Below, one piece after another: positions 1-12,700 of a stretch of 64,000 bases of DNA. The stretch is from Narthecium ossifragum (Eukaryota > Streptophyta > Magnoliopsida > Dioscoreales > Nartheciaceae), in the NCBI GenBank assembly GCA_963920575.1, contig OY986969.1, positions 25,149,434-25,213,433 of the forward strand, written 5' to 3'. The translations under genes were made by a program, and so were the position numbers. The notes under the pieces were generated by a model. The model saw nothing but the letters and a program-made list of their open reading frames with translations, was not told the DNA's origin and did no database searches. Every line of letters begins with the position of its first letter. The stretch's first letter is position 1.

Positions 1-1
1 A

Positions 2-260
2 GTCCTTGAGGCATAGATGTTGGCTGTTTTCGAGAATGTGAGTCAAGCTCGACAACAAGGAGTCAAGAGTTGTGTTGTCGAATCGGACTCATGATGGGTG
101 ATGGAGATCCTAAATGGTTGTCGGTTGTGACCGTCGGAACTTGGTGCTCAAGCTAAGGAGGTTTGGTCCGAGGTTTTGAAGTTGGAATCGGTTTTGTTTA
201 TATATGTTCCAAGATACTGCAATCGGAAGGATGACTTAGTTGCTCGTCAATCTAGAGAGT
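2..260 (+). pseudogene. Decayed non-LTR retrotransposon RNase H fragment
   Basis: One reading frame, starting at base 2, holds the landmarks of a plant LINE RNase H domain interrupted by stop codons. After an in-frame TAG comes a helix-like stretch ending in VVESDS, which matches the VESDS motif of the intact LINE at 38.3 kb. At about 205-255 comes YVPRYCNRKDDLVARQ, the counterpart of HIPRELNVRADELAR in that LINE. Stops lie just before the first segment, after the ESDS motif, and before the last segment. It is the 3' end of an old element whose remainder lies left of the window. Similarity is at protein level only. Confidence 0.6.
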
Positions 261-699
261 CTAATTCTGTTTTTGTCTGGTTCAGGAGGGTGATGCGTAA
301 GTGGGCTTTTCCCTTAATCCAGCGCTCAACTCATCAAAAAATACAAAAACAGCAAAATTTCGTAATACAGCATGGAGTATAAAGATCAATCAGCTAAGGA
401 TTATGCAGTAAATATTATCCACATTATGGGCTGATATGGTTACATGTACAAATGAATGTAGGGTAATGTGTGAATGTAGGGTAATGTGGTATATCAACTT
501 ACAAGACAGCCTGACTAATTTGGCTATGGACAGCTAAATGCCAACTACACTCTCTGACCTAACAAAATTCTGAATGAATTTTTTCCAATAAGATTCAAGG
601 TATATTGCGCTGATTAATTACACATGTATTGACGAGTCTGAGCCCAGTAGTAGAATGACCCATGTCTCTCTCTATCTCTCTGAACTATACATACAGTCG

Positions 700-779
700 G
701 CGAACTCATGATTCTGGTTGCTGGCACATTCAGTCTGGGGCGAACTCATGATTCTGGTTGCTGGCACATACAGTCCGGC
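700..779. repeat. 40-bp tandem duplication over the O-fucosyltransferase stop codon
   Basis: Two near-identical 40-bp units lie head to tail (700-739 and 740-779). Each contains CGAACTCATGATTCTGG and ends in a CAGTCYGG motif. The unit nearer the gene carries the real end of the reading frame (PES and TGA at 746-748 on the minus strand). The outer unit is a copy of the coding end now lying in the 3' UTR. Confidence 0.8.
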
Positions 780-3700
780 ACGGGGAATGTGTATAGAGAG
801 GCATCAGGTTTCCTCAGTGCATTCCCCTTGAGATCACTATGGCGAAGAATTTCCCGCATGTTATGCTTGAACCTATCCCACCTGCATAAAAGGACTACAT
901 GCGTTACGATTATCAAGGCCGAAAACAGAGTTTAAGGATGAGGCATGCTGTCACCACAAATTCTTAAGGACCACTTTTGTTCTCAATTGACAGTTTTCAT
1001 CTCCCCTACACTCTTCTGGTGTAGAACTCAGATGGCCGAGATATATTGTGCACTAAGTTTGCTTAACCAAGATATCGTACTCTGATTGACCTAAACAACC
1101 TACATGAAAAATACACTAAGAGAACATAGCATAAAGATGTGATGACAGTTTGTGTAGTAATCCATCATTGATGAAGCAATAGAGGAAGTTGCTTGGGCTG
1201 AATATAGAACATATATCAGTCTTCAGCAAAAGTGGATCGATGCAGATGTATCATCAACAATGCAAAGAATGGAAAGTAATCATGATTAGAGAAGAATTAA
1301 GCTATAACTGCAAATAAAGATAATAAAAAAAAACTAAAAACTTGACATACAAAGAATAATGGAACTAGGTAAAGAGTGGAGTATGAAGCTTTTTAAAGAA
1401 CAGTCAAATTTTGTGCTATCTGTTGTACTCGAGCATATCATGAAAGCAATTTCTTTAGGTGTTTAATTCCAGTGATTGACATCATCGAGGATAGGTCAGG
1501 TAAACATGAAATTGCCTAGTTGCAACATTTCTCTCTTGTAACACCAGATAACAGTTCTCCAATTTCCAACCAGGTTACCGTTGAAAATGAAAAATCAAAA
1601 CAAAGGCCAGTATCTCCATGAGAACTGACCTGATATTGGGATTATCAAAAGATAACACCAACTTTCTTTTGTCAGGTTTTATTGTCTTTGGATGTCCATC
1701 ATAAAGGAATCGCCTATGCCCCATCAGAAAGTGCGGGAAATTACCACCTTGGGTTGTGACAAATACTTCACTGTGAGCGCACACAGTGTAATCAAGTGCA
1801 GCCAATCGAGATGAGTGCCCCTATATTCATAACATGAACATTGTATAAGCAAATGAACAACTAATTTTTCCTATTCCAGTATCTGTTGAAAAGCTGGCAC
1901 AGTGCTACCACAAACTTAAAAGCGATGTGATAGAAAACAGAAGAATCAAGGAAGAACGAACAGAACAACGAATCAGCAACAGAAAACGAGCATCCTTATT
2001 TTCATTTTGTTGCAAAAATAAGGAACTCTATTACAAAGCTTGTGGTCATGGTCAAGATTTTTATGTTCACATGGCCATAATCACTTATCACAAGTGTATA
2101 CCTTGAATGGTGCAAGTTCATCTTTCGAGGCCAGAGTGTCCTTTGTTTCTAACAGTGGAAACAGCTGTCGGAGAGGTGCCATATATTTTGCTGCATTATA
2201 GATTTGACCAGAGGCAACATAAACTGAAGTGGTATTATCAAATCCCATTCCCCTAAGCATCATCCCGACCTGAAAGACAATGTAAATCCATTCATGATGG
2301 GTGCCATGAGGATAAAAGGAGACATTATCAGAAATTTGTAATCCCATGAAATTTGGAAAAATCTTGCAGGCACAAAGATTTGAGTCAATCACACTGAGAA
2401 AACAAACAAAGAGGGTGTTTGTCAATGCATCTAAAATACAAGCCAAAATAAGCATCAAATAAAATACAGAGTAAGATTTCTCTCCTCCAATATTAGACCC
2501 CTAATTTGATCTATCTTTTTTACTTGCACTTTGGGCCTTGGAGAGACATACGAGTTCTATACATTCCTGGTTTAGCTATCTTAGGTATAAGTCCAAGTAT
2601 TCACTAGAAGGACCTGATAAGTTTTGATTCCAAAACTAAAGTCCTTCTTCACCACTTAGGTTATGGGTCCAGACTCATTCAATACACTCTTGGGACTCTT
2701 GGTGAATTCTGTCGATCAAACCATTCTCTAGTTCACAAAATGTTGCTTTTTGGTTGAAACACTGCATAGTAGACATGCATCAATACGATCACAAGCATCA
2801 TGTTCAGAATCATCTTGGATTCTTAGTTACACAGCTTAATGTAAAGTGTGTAATTGCAGTTAAGGTACACCAACATGTGAGATTCATTTTGCTAATCTGA
2901 AGTATATGACATATTTATTAAATCACCTCCAAACATAGTTACAAACCTCTAGTGGAGTTAAAGGGCATTTTCCGCCCATTCTAAGCACCTCTGGGCTGAT
3001 TGCTCGACCAGGTCTTTTGAACTTTCCCCTCCAACCCTTTTCACGTGCCATGTCCATTTCACGTTTCTCTTTCTCGCCGCCATCATAAGTACAGCATGAA
3101 AAGGCTACCATATCCTGAAACACAAGTAGAACTTAACGTTTCTGACATAAAAATATCGATATTTGACTCATTAAGGAAGAGAATGACACCTCTTCAAATC
3201 GAAGATGCACTGAGACATACTTTCCACCACTTATTGAGCTATTCTTCACCATCCGCTGAACCATATTTTCTGCAAGACCTCTTATAGGTTGAGAGAACCG
3301 CAAAGCTTGGTAATTGGCCAAACATCTCAGTCCCTGGATATTTGATGGAACTGAATGAGCCAATCTATTTGAGAAAGGAGCAATACGTACAGCCCTGCAT
3401 CGACAAATAGGAAAAGAGAATACAAGCTGATTCAAGGTAGCAAATGAAAACGTTCTAATATCTAGATGAAGAATTGCCAACAACAAAACAGTCATTCTTT
3501 AGAAGGATATTGATAAACATTAAAAAAAAAGAGGCGATGACAGTTTCATCTCATTCCCATCATTGTAAAAATTGAAACTCTCAATTAAACTAGAATGATT
3601 GAAAAAGATATGACTACAATAATCTCTCCTGCCTGCTAATGCTAACATCAATAAACAAACATCTAACTTGAACTTAGGCCCACCGCTAATCTGTGGTAAT

Positions 3701-6700
3701 GTATATGCTTTGTATATCATGGGATATAACAAAATGTCTTTTGTTTTGTTTTTTCAGCAAAAATACCTTAAAGAGAAAATGAATTGCAGTCTTGTTTCTA
3801 TTGGTAACTTGAGCATGTCAAACTATAGAGGCAGAAAACCATGTCAGTGTAAGCACATTGGGAGAATCTCTCACATGGTTACTCTTGAAGGAGGACAGAG
3901 GACTGAAAAAAGATATAACTCAGAACTTGACCCAGGTGTCCAATTCGATTAAAATCTCAATTAAGTTGGGATTGTTCGTAATTAAATGGCTCAAATTTCC
4001 CAAGAAGTCAAACAAAGAAAAGACAGTTACTATATATGGTTTGCAAACTTAAATGAATACTCTCACTTGAAACCCCTTTTAAGTTTCAATAGCTTAACAG
4101 TTCCTATAACTTTTATTATTATAGCTTATTTGAGCAAAGACAGCAAGCACTTCGTAGAACCTAGAAGGCAGATCATGATTAAATAGCGAAGCATTACCCA
4201 ACTACATAAATGACACAGCGTGCGCGTGTGTGTGTTATATATATATAGAGAGAGAGAGAGGGAGGGAGGGAGGGAGGGAGGGAGAGAGAGGGAGGGAGGG
4301 AGGGAGGGAGGGAGAGCATACCCTACATCCAACAATTTTGGAAGAACCTTCTGCAGATAATAGGATTTGGATGACAGTGCTTTGGATCTCATATTTTCGA
4401 TGTTGCTGATATTGTTATCGAATCGCTGCAGTATATCTTCAGGGATCTCCCTCACCACTCTTACATGATCTTTTAGAGTCTCAATGAAGTAATCTTCGTC
4501 AAAAATATCACCAAACTTGCTGAAATGATATTAAGAGAGTAAGGCATTATAGACCTCTAATCTAAAGTAGGGAGGGAGAAGAACATAACAAGAGATTGAT
4601 ATCTCCATAAAGCCAATGCCAGAAAGTAAATGGAGAAAAGGTGCTTTAAACACCATCCAACGAATCTAAGGTGATAAGGTAATTTGAAACTATAGAAGAG
4701 GTAAACACCAACTAGTCAAATTGGTAACTAAGAGCCAATCATAGTGAAAAAAGTTATGCATTATCCACTGGTCATTTCATAAGTAGGAAGAGATGCATGG
4801 ACACAAAGAAATGATACATGATTACATTGTTGAACATTTTACCTGGAATCACGCCAAACACTGTTCAAATGAAACATTGGGATGACAAGTGTCGCATTCA
4901 ATAACCCTGCCACAGCCACTGCATCACATATCTGTTTTACACAAAAGTTCTCTGTATTAGCCAAAAGACTAGAAGGTACAAGTGAACAACGAGAAAAAGA
5001 AACCACTTGTGTTTCTTTAGCTACGACACTTTCATTCAATACCTCAATGTGGAACAATTTCTATCCTAGACTGATCAATCTCGGATACGATACTAACAAG
5101 GCCCGCATGGTATTTTTCCTCATGGTTTGCTAACAGTGCTTATCATGCAGTTTGAGCAATAACAAAACCAAGGCCATTAATCCTTAAGCATACCGATAGA
5201 CGCTGTTGATTCAGGCCACCATTTGCTTCAATTATTAGAAAGCCATTTGAAGGAGGCAATTCTGGAAATATTAGGATAATGGTGTTAGTTTATCAAAAGA
5301 AAGGACAAGAGTCACTGGACCTGACCAGAAGACTCATGCATACATGCGGCCTTGACACTCACAGAAGAGAAGGCAAGACATTGGAAATTATCACAAACAT
5401 CACAAGGCAGTACATGACTGTCTCACAAGCTTTCCAACATAATGTAGTGTGGTCCAAAGAGAATGTAAACTCAAACCTGCTTTTGGAGATAACTTCTTAT
5501 GGATGCATGGCTTCCATCTCTGACTAGCTTTTGGATGCCATGCCGTTGTCAACTGTGCCAGATCCACACATCAGATAAGAATCTATGACAAAGGATAGAA
5601 GTATCCAAAAAGAAGAGTAGATACAAAATTAATTATGCTAAGAGACAGGTAGCTCAAGACGAAAGATAGTCATAAAGAAAGTAAATTCCCCCTAGATAAT
5701 CAGTTCTCTCTTATATAGATCATTGCTATCATGTTAGTTAACACCACCCCAAGAACATAATATACAGCAATCTGCATTAAGTCTCACATAAAATCCGGAT
5801 GCAAAGACAACATATCACTTGGAACCAATGTGCGAAGACAGACTACTTATTCCAAGGAGGAAGCCCCTTTAAGTCCGTAGATCCAATGTGCATAGAACTA
5901 ATTGCCCATAAAGCCACTACGTAAAACTAAATCAAGAAAAGAAAGGTTGTTAACAAAGATATGGTTGTGATAACATGAGGCTTCTAGGCCATAAGTAATC
6001 CTCAAGTCTTGAAGGAAAATACAAGACAAACCATACAATAGGTAAAGTTGAGACATGCCAAAAAATCGAGTACAATTCATGTTGTTTACTTTTGCCACTA
6101 AGGAGGAGAAGGGCAAAAATAGGAAAAATGCGGTGGCTTTATGGGTCATGGTACCTCTCAGTTTTTCTTCTTAAGAAACAACAGAACATCCATCATCCTT
6201 CTTTTCACAATCATTTTCCCAATGCCTTCTTTATACACCAATACCAATTTCCTAAATATAATTGTCTTTCTTTCTGCAGTAGACAATCACCTATATCTCC
6301 CAGACAACATCAGATAAATTGGCTAACCAAATCAATCCACCAATGACCTCATGATTCTCACTGTATGATATAAATCGGAATTCCAATCGAATTGTAAATC
6401 TTGACAAAATTCTCTAATTGGACACAATTTTTCATTCGGTTTTGGCACAGAAGATCTAGGTATTCTTCCATATCATGTCCAACTGTCAAAGATTCTTCAA
6501 TCTAAATTTAGACAACACAAGCTGACAGACTGTTTGCGTCATCAGAAATCCCCAATACAACATAAACAGTAGTAATAAACAGAAAAAACAAAAGCCTTAC
6601 ATATGGGATAAACAGTTTGCAGGGCCTCAGTTCTCACCACGAAAACCCAGATAACTCCCTCAGTTAAAAAAATGCCCACCTTAAACTTCCATAAAATCCT

Positions 6701-7316
6701 TAAAGAAGTGAACAATCCAACACTATCAAGAACCAAGACTCCCTCCATAAAAAAGACGCAGATTAAATTGAGTTAAAAGAAACAAACCGTAATCGCTCCT
6801 CCTCATAAAATCCTAGCCGTTAAATATTGACAGCTTTCAACTATAAAAACCCGATTTCCCAGCTCAGGTATTCATATTTAGCACACAAAACTACTTAAAC
6901 TTTCAACTTTTTTAAAGACTCAAATTTAAATCAAGAAATCAAGAACCGACAACAGAAACGGACGGAAGCAAGAGATCTCGAACTCATACCGCATTGGACC
7001 CATTCGCGTCCGCCATCATGTGCCGCCGCAGCTTCTCGAACACCTGGGGACTCCTATACACCGCCCCGGGGTGCGCCTTACTTAGTATCGCCACCCCAAC
7101 CCCCACCGGCACCGTCTCAAAGTCCCACCTCCCCACGAGCCCCACCATCACCAAGACATAAAGCAGCGGCGCCAACAACAACATCCCGCGCCTTCTCAGC
7201 ACCGCCGCCGCCGCGCTCCTCGCCAGCGGCGTCGGCGTCCCCTTCCCCCGCCCATGCCGCGGCGAGCCCCCATTCACCCTCCCCCCTCCGAGCCTCCCGT
7301 GCCCGTGCATCCTCAC
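746..7316 (-). CDS. O-fucosyltransferase family protein (plant GT65-like type II membrane protein)
   Basis: Ten exons on the minus strand: 7316-6990, 5552-5477, 5261-5194, 4931-4843, 4519-4322, 3394-3190, 3114-2947, 2269-2102, 1820-1630, 881-746. They join in frame to 541 aa. A basic, glycine-rich cytosolic N-terminus is followed by one membrane anchor (about residues 45-62), as in Golgi glycosyltransferases. The GDP-fucose O-fucosyltransferase domain shows ANGGLNQQR (about 146-154), the substrate-binding signature HLRFEED (316-322) followed by MVAFSCC, then [22 protein letters not shown] and GHRRF. The protein ends [15 protein letters not shown]. The family transfers fucose or related sugars in the secretory pathway, and many plant members act in cell-wall or adhesion biology; the acceptor cannot be read from sequence. 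The start is the first ATG before the anchor. The first exon is much more GC-rich than the rest. The name rests on motifs; the exact subgroup is unknown. Confidence 0.93.
4227..4316. repeat. Compound microsatellite (GT)n(TA)n(GA)n(GGGA)n beside a splice donor
   Basis: The + strand runs from GTGTGTG through ATATATATATA and GAGAGAGA into about a dozen GGGA units. It lies in the O-fucosyltransferase intron and stops only a few bases from the 5' splice site of the fifth exon (GT at 4321-4320 on the minus strand). The transcribed intron therefore begins GTATGCTCTCC and goes straight into CCCT repeats. Confidence 0.9.
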
Positions 7317-7390
7317 CGTCGGCGGCGCCGCCCGGCAAATCCTACAGCCGAGATCATCCGCAACGATGAGAAGCTCGCGCAGCCTTGGCT

Positions 7391-7400
7391 TCTTTATAAG
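7391..7400 (-). promoter_or_regulatory. Probable TATA box of the O-fucosyltransferase gene
   Basis: On the minus strand the sequence reads CTTATAAAGA, about 75-85 bases before the ATG at 7316. This is a plausible TATA position for a short 5' UTR of about 50 bases. No transcript evidence is available. Confidence 0.4.
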
Positions 7401-7442
7401 AGCTCCAAGTGGCTTCTTTCGTCTTATAGAAGCTTGGGATGA

Positions 7443-9154
7443 TGTATTATAGCAGTGCTTATTTAAGTAAGTATGATCCTGATTCTTGGAGACACAGAGA
7501 TGTTCTAATTAATAAATAATAGCTTACCAGAAAATAAAAAAATCGTGAGATTTAAGATTTTTAATAAGGTATTCAAAGAGTGGTTTCCTTTCTTCTTCTT
7601 TCTTTCTTTGTTTTTTTCCCATGAGACGAGGAAAAGAGTGGCCCTAGTTGCTTATTTAGATCTCCGACACATAACTTATGTCACAAATTGGCCACATACT
7701 AACGTGTCATACGATTAGATAATGGTGCAATATATATAAAATGTATAAATTTTTGAAAAGATGTATTTATGGGTCCCACCAGCTATGTTCTCACAATTGG
7801 AGGTGTGAGAATTGAGCTGTGAGATGAGAAGAACTGAATAGGGGATGTTATAACTAGAGATCCTTATTTGGTATGTTATAACTGCTCATTTTGGTCGTGG
7901 ATTTTAACCGGACTCCAATCGATGGGGATCGTCGGTGGGGGGAGCACATTAAAGGGTATGGCAGCTTACACGTGGGAGGTGACAGTTGCGCACCTCTAGG
8001 AGACCATAGTAATGGAGATTTATTACTAGGAGTAAATACACTGGGCCCCCAATTAATACTTGGAGATTTAATTCACCATGGGACACGGTCCATGGAATTT
8101 GGTATTGGATTTTTAATTGTATTGGTGGGTTTCGATTCGTTTCAATAGGATTTGGTACCTATCTTGAGTCTCTTGACCCATGTGGTCTTCACGGGTCGGA
8201 TCAAGGACTAACAAGTGGACATGGATTAGTTTAGAGAAGGAAATCTTTGCATGTGATTAAGGGATGGGAGCTTTTCACACGCTCTATCATGAGTTGGGTG
8301 GGATCACGCTTTACCGTTTAAAATAAAAAAAAGTATCATCAGAGTAGTGACTGCATAGCATCACAATAGCCTATAGTCACATTATAGTATATGCCTATAT
8401 GTGGATGATGGAATCATGGCATGTTAGGATAATGAGATCATGGGTTGTTTGTGATAAAAAAAAGTTAGCTGTGGCCTGTAGAGCAAGATGAAAAGAGAAT
8501 AAGAACAATTCTTTCCATGGTGAGATGAACAGCTGTAGATCTGAGAGACAATAGTTCCATCTGAGGAGATGAGGTCAAATCTCAATGCCAGCCAATCACT
8601 CTTTTCAGGTGCTGTACCAATAATAAATGAGGATAGGCTGTAAATGCCGAAATTACCAGCAATCTTTCTGTACTGATCCATAATACTACAGAAGCATGAA
8701 TCGTAAAGCTTTTAGAATTCTGGCCTCTTCCCTGATTTGAGCCAAATTGCCAACAGGAAGACACAACTTGCACGCCTTTCATAGTGTCATCTGTATCATT
8801 TTTGCAGCTGTTATTACCATAGAGATACCATGCTGCAATTCGAAGAATTGACCATTAATCGCTGTGCCATCTGCGACCAATTACATGCTCTTGAAAACTA
8901 TTTTGCCAGCACTTGAATACCTCAGCCTGATATTACAACAAAGATGTCCACACTGGCTAGTGTCACTGCTGTCGGCAACTCAGATCTTGATCAATGCACA
9001 GCCAAATACATATGAACATTTTACAGCAAAAGTTTAAGCAATGGGCTTTAGGAGTCTCTTGTTACACCAATGAGCATTGCAAGGGACTGATGCAAGTGGA
9101 AGTTTCCTCTTAATCTAGCCAGACCACACAAATCTAAAATAAATAAATAAAAAT
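7443..9154. other. Intergenic DNA upstream of O-fucosyltransferase, no gene recognised
   Basis: AT-rich single-copy-looking DNA between the O-fucosyltransferase promoter and the inverted-repeat element at 9155. Short open frames here have no recognisable motif. A segment at about 9023-9070 (AGCAATGGGCTTTAGGAG and onward) recurs in diverged form at about 9560-9608, on the far side of the inserted element. Confidence 0.5.
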
Positions 9155-9547
9155 TGGATAATTACTTTTGAATTCCTCAAAACTTCTTCAATTACAAAGG
9201 TACCCCTACATTCTTTAGGCTCACGTATGTACCCTTGAAAACATGTTAAACATACCCCTCTGTTTAAATATGTCTATCCATCTAATTTAACCATGATATA
9301 AATCTAATCAAGGGTTAATTAATTAACCATATAAAGTCATTTAATTACAAATGTACCCCTACATAAGTGCCTTTTTTATGATGCCGTTAATAGCCTTAGG
9401 AATATTCCCTATTTATTCGCCGGGAAGTAACTCAGAGGCATGGTTAACATTTTTTCAATGTTCTTAGGGGTACATACGTGAGGCCAAAGATTGTAGAGAT
9501 GCATTTGTAATTTTAGAAGCTTTGGAGGACTCAAAAGTAATTATCCC
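9155..9547. mobile_element. Inverted-repeat MITE-like element, about 390 bp
   Basis: The left end reads GGATAATTACTTTTGAATTCC and continues through TACAAAGGTACCCC to CTCACGTATGTACCC. The reverse complement of the right end reads GGATAATTACTTTTGAGTCC and continues through TACAAATGCATCTC to CTCACGTATGTACCC. The arms are about 90-100 bp each, the interior is AT-rich and there is no coding capacity, as in non-autonomous DNA transposons. The superfamily is not assigned. It lies just downstream of the EI24 gene. Confidence 0.75.
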
Positions 9548-9798
9548 ATAATAAATTACACAGCAAGAGCATAGCAATGGGCTCTAGGATGTCTCTTGCT
9601 ACACCAACAGATTCTCCTATATATATGAACAGCTAAAACATATCTTGATATGTACGTACTGCACACGTGGTTTACCTTCCTAAGGCATCCATCTCCTGCT
9701 GTTCCATCACATGGGATGTGAAACATGTGCAAGAAATACTGCTTCATGAGAAGCAGGGACTTTAAAATGCCTGTCATTACTATAACCACATTGTATTG

Positions 9799-12700
9799 TC
9801 ACTTTTCTTCACGTGCCTCGGGGAAGAATCGCAAGACCAGCATCCTGCCGGTAAGAACATGTCAAATAAGATGTGATCAAACTCTAAGCTCATCAAGAAA
9901 GAATCCACTCTGGACTTAAAAGAACATGACAGAAGTAAAAGAAGATCGTCTGCAGTGGCTTACGATACAGCATTTGCAGCATAAAATATCTGGAGTCTTC
10001 CTGGTCCTCCACCCCCGCAAGATCTTCTTAGCGAATCAATAAGTTGTTTCTCTTGAGTGCCTGCTGCTGTCAAAACAAACTGGAGTTCCCACTGACATCA
10101 ATTAACTGTTAAAGTCAACTAAATGGTATGGAGGAATATAGTCATCATCCCATGTAAAGTTGTTCAAGAATGAAACTACTTAAATGATTATATTTCTGAA
10201 CATGAAATGCTTATGTCCACAGTACTATACTTGCCTCAAAAAGGAAGAGATAGGAAGTGAGGAAAGAGAATGAGGAATTGTAAATGAGTATGCGCTGACA
10301 TTCAATAAGACGACTGACAAGTGCAAACACGGCAAGCATGATAATAGGTTGACATGATCTTAGTTGCCATGTAAGAGTTTGCCCTGAAGGAGAGATGAGT
10401 GAAGCCGAAATTATATTTCATACTGGTACCCAGGCCATTGAGGAATTGTAACAGAAGAAGTTTCATAGCACACTAAATCGTTATACTTGTAAATGAACTG
10501 AAATATCCATTAGTCTCAAAGTGTAACATTGCAACTCTCTACCTAATATCTGTTTTAACAACATTCTAAAGCTAGACTTCCACTGTCGTTACTTGTTAGC
10601 TGGTTTGCTTGGTCAGATTGGACAAAATTTGAGGCTGCAACAAGCTTAGATCAAGTATTACACTGAAAGGATATCATATGCCAAGAATTATCAACGAAAA
10701 GTTGTTCCGAAGAATCTGCAAAACTAAAGGGGTGTTTGGTTTGGAAAGATTTTCATGTTTCATTTTCTATTTCCAGTTTCTGTTTCCAATTTTTAGAAAA
10801 TGCATTTGGTTTGGAATGCTGAAAGACTGTTTTCTGAAAAATGAAAACAGAAAATACTGAAAACAACAATTTGGTATTTTCATATTTTCTAAAAATAGGC
10901 CTCTTGTTTTCCAAAAAATGTTTCCAAAAGAAACAAACTAAACACATTTTCCGCACTGATTTCAAATGGGCAAACCAAGCAGCCCCTGATATTTCATTGT
11001 ATTGGTCCTCGCAAAGTACTGAATGCCATGATAAAAAGATAGGGGCTAGACCAGGACTAGCTGGTCTGACTAATTTATAGCAGAGAATATAGCCGAAAAC
11101 AGTGTGATATGGATAGACGCAGAATTGTTGGTTAAGATGGAAACACATATGAAAATCTATTCTTAAGCTGTAGAGCTTGGAAATAGATAAGAAGTAGGGC
11201 ATACCAGTGGAAACAAAACAGCCATAATACCATTGCTCACAAGCGTAGAATAGTAGAGAGTTGGAAGAACACAAGGACTACCTGAAGAAATCATATAACC
11301 AAAACAATTTACAGGTCATATCCAAATTAATTAAAGCGGAAAGAAAGAACTCTAAGAAGATTAGTGGTAGATTGTCATGATATGTTGTGTTTTGAGGGAA
11401 GTCGAATTCTTCAACAAATAATTATCTTATATCTGTGTACCATCTATTCCAGGACAGATGATGATTAATTTTAAACAACTATATTGACATGAATAGGTAC
11501 CAAATCCTGCGAAGAACGCCCAGTTTGATTCAAACAAGTCGAGCTTTTTGTCCAAACTCAGTTCAGAAAGGTTCCATTTGTACCTAGACATTCAAAAGGA
11601 TGGAGGTAAACCTATGTGGTCTGAGAACATATAAAATATATACAAGAAATATGGAATAGTGGCAGGTTTGAAAGGAAATGATTGTCCAGCATGTGTAAAT
11701 GAGTTTCCAGAAAGAGGGAGGCATACTCAAAGCAGTAGTACGCGTAGATCCAAGAAAGAAGCAGAAAATTGATGAATCTGCCAACATAAGGTATAAAGCT
11801 GGATGCATAAACCTGCAAAAGGACACAGACATTTTTGAGATAACTCCATTAGATTAACATCTCTGACTACTATGTCAGTGCAGAGGAAAAACATCATTCA
11901 GATGAAACTATGTGCTCTCAGAATTATAATCGCCAGGATGTAGAGCAAACACATAATTGAAGAGCGAGAAAAAAAGAAATAAGGCACCAAATAGAAGCTA
12001 GCGCACCACTGCACCTCTATGAAGAACATGCTCAATAGAAGGATCGAATAGGACAGCTCCCCAATTCCAAGTATGACCCTATGATAAGAGCAGAACATGA
12101 TTAGACATTATCGTTCAGTGCCACAGGAATACTATTACTCTTCTTGGGAGTACAAAAAGAAGAGTTGGACCGGCACCAAAAAAATTAATTACATGCAAAC
12201 TATTCCGCAAAACTGACCCCTCGATTCCACCAGGCTTGTTTATATCCGAGGCCTTCTGTGGATCATTTGCGTCAATTTTAAGGGACGATTGCGTTGCCAA
12301 TAGTCCTTTTCTTCTAAGAGCATGGAAACCATGCTTAGCTATATCATTGTACCTGCAACAACATAAATAAAAAAACCCAAACTATTCATTTAGAACCAGA
12401 GTAATGTTATTGGGCCGTCTCAATTACGCATTCTGGTTCAAGACAACAACTAGGACGAAACAGAAGTCTTAGTCTAGGGAACTACAATCTCAAGCATGAT
12501 GGGGTAATTGCTATAAGCTTCGAACAATGACTAGATCCTACCAGCGCTACTCCATTACCGAAAAGTGATTTATAAAATGCACAAACAATTTGTTCTCACA
12601 TGAAAAAGTTTACTTGGGGGCCTCATAGAAACAATGAGAGACAGCAAGGGTTGGGTAATGATTGGATGTCTTTGAGTCATTCCTTATTTCACATTAGACT

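Noticed and set aside
780..881. Apparent frameshift in the last O-fucosyltransferase exon
   Set aside because: On re-reading, CTCAAGGGGAATGCA has four G; the frame is continuous into [11 protein letters not shown] and the stop.
10753..11274. 173-aa open frame on the minus strand in the EI24 region
   Set aside because: It reads through a real exon in the wrong frame and a MITE; not a gene.
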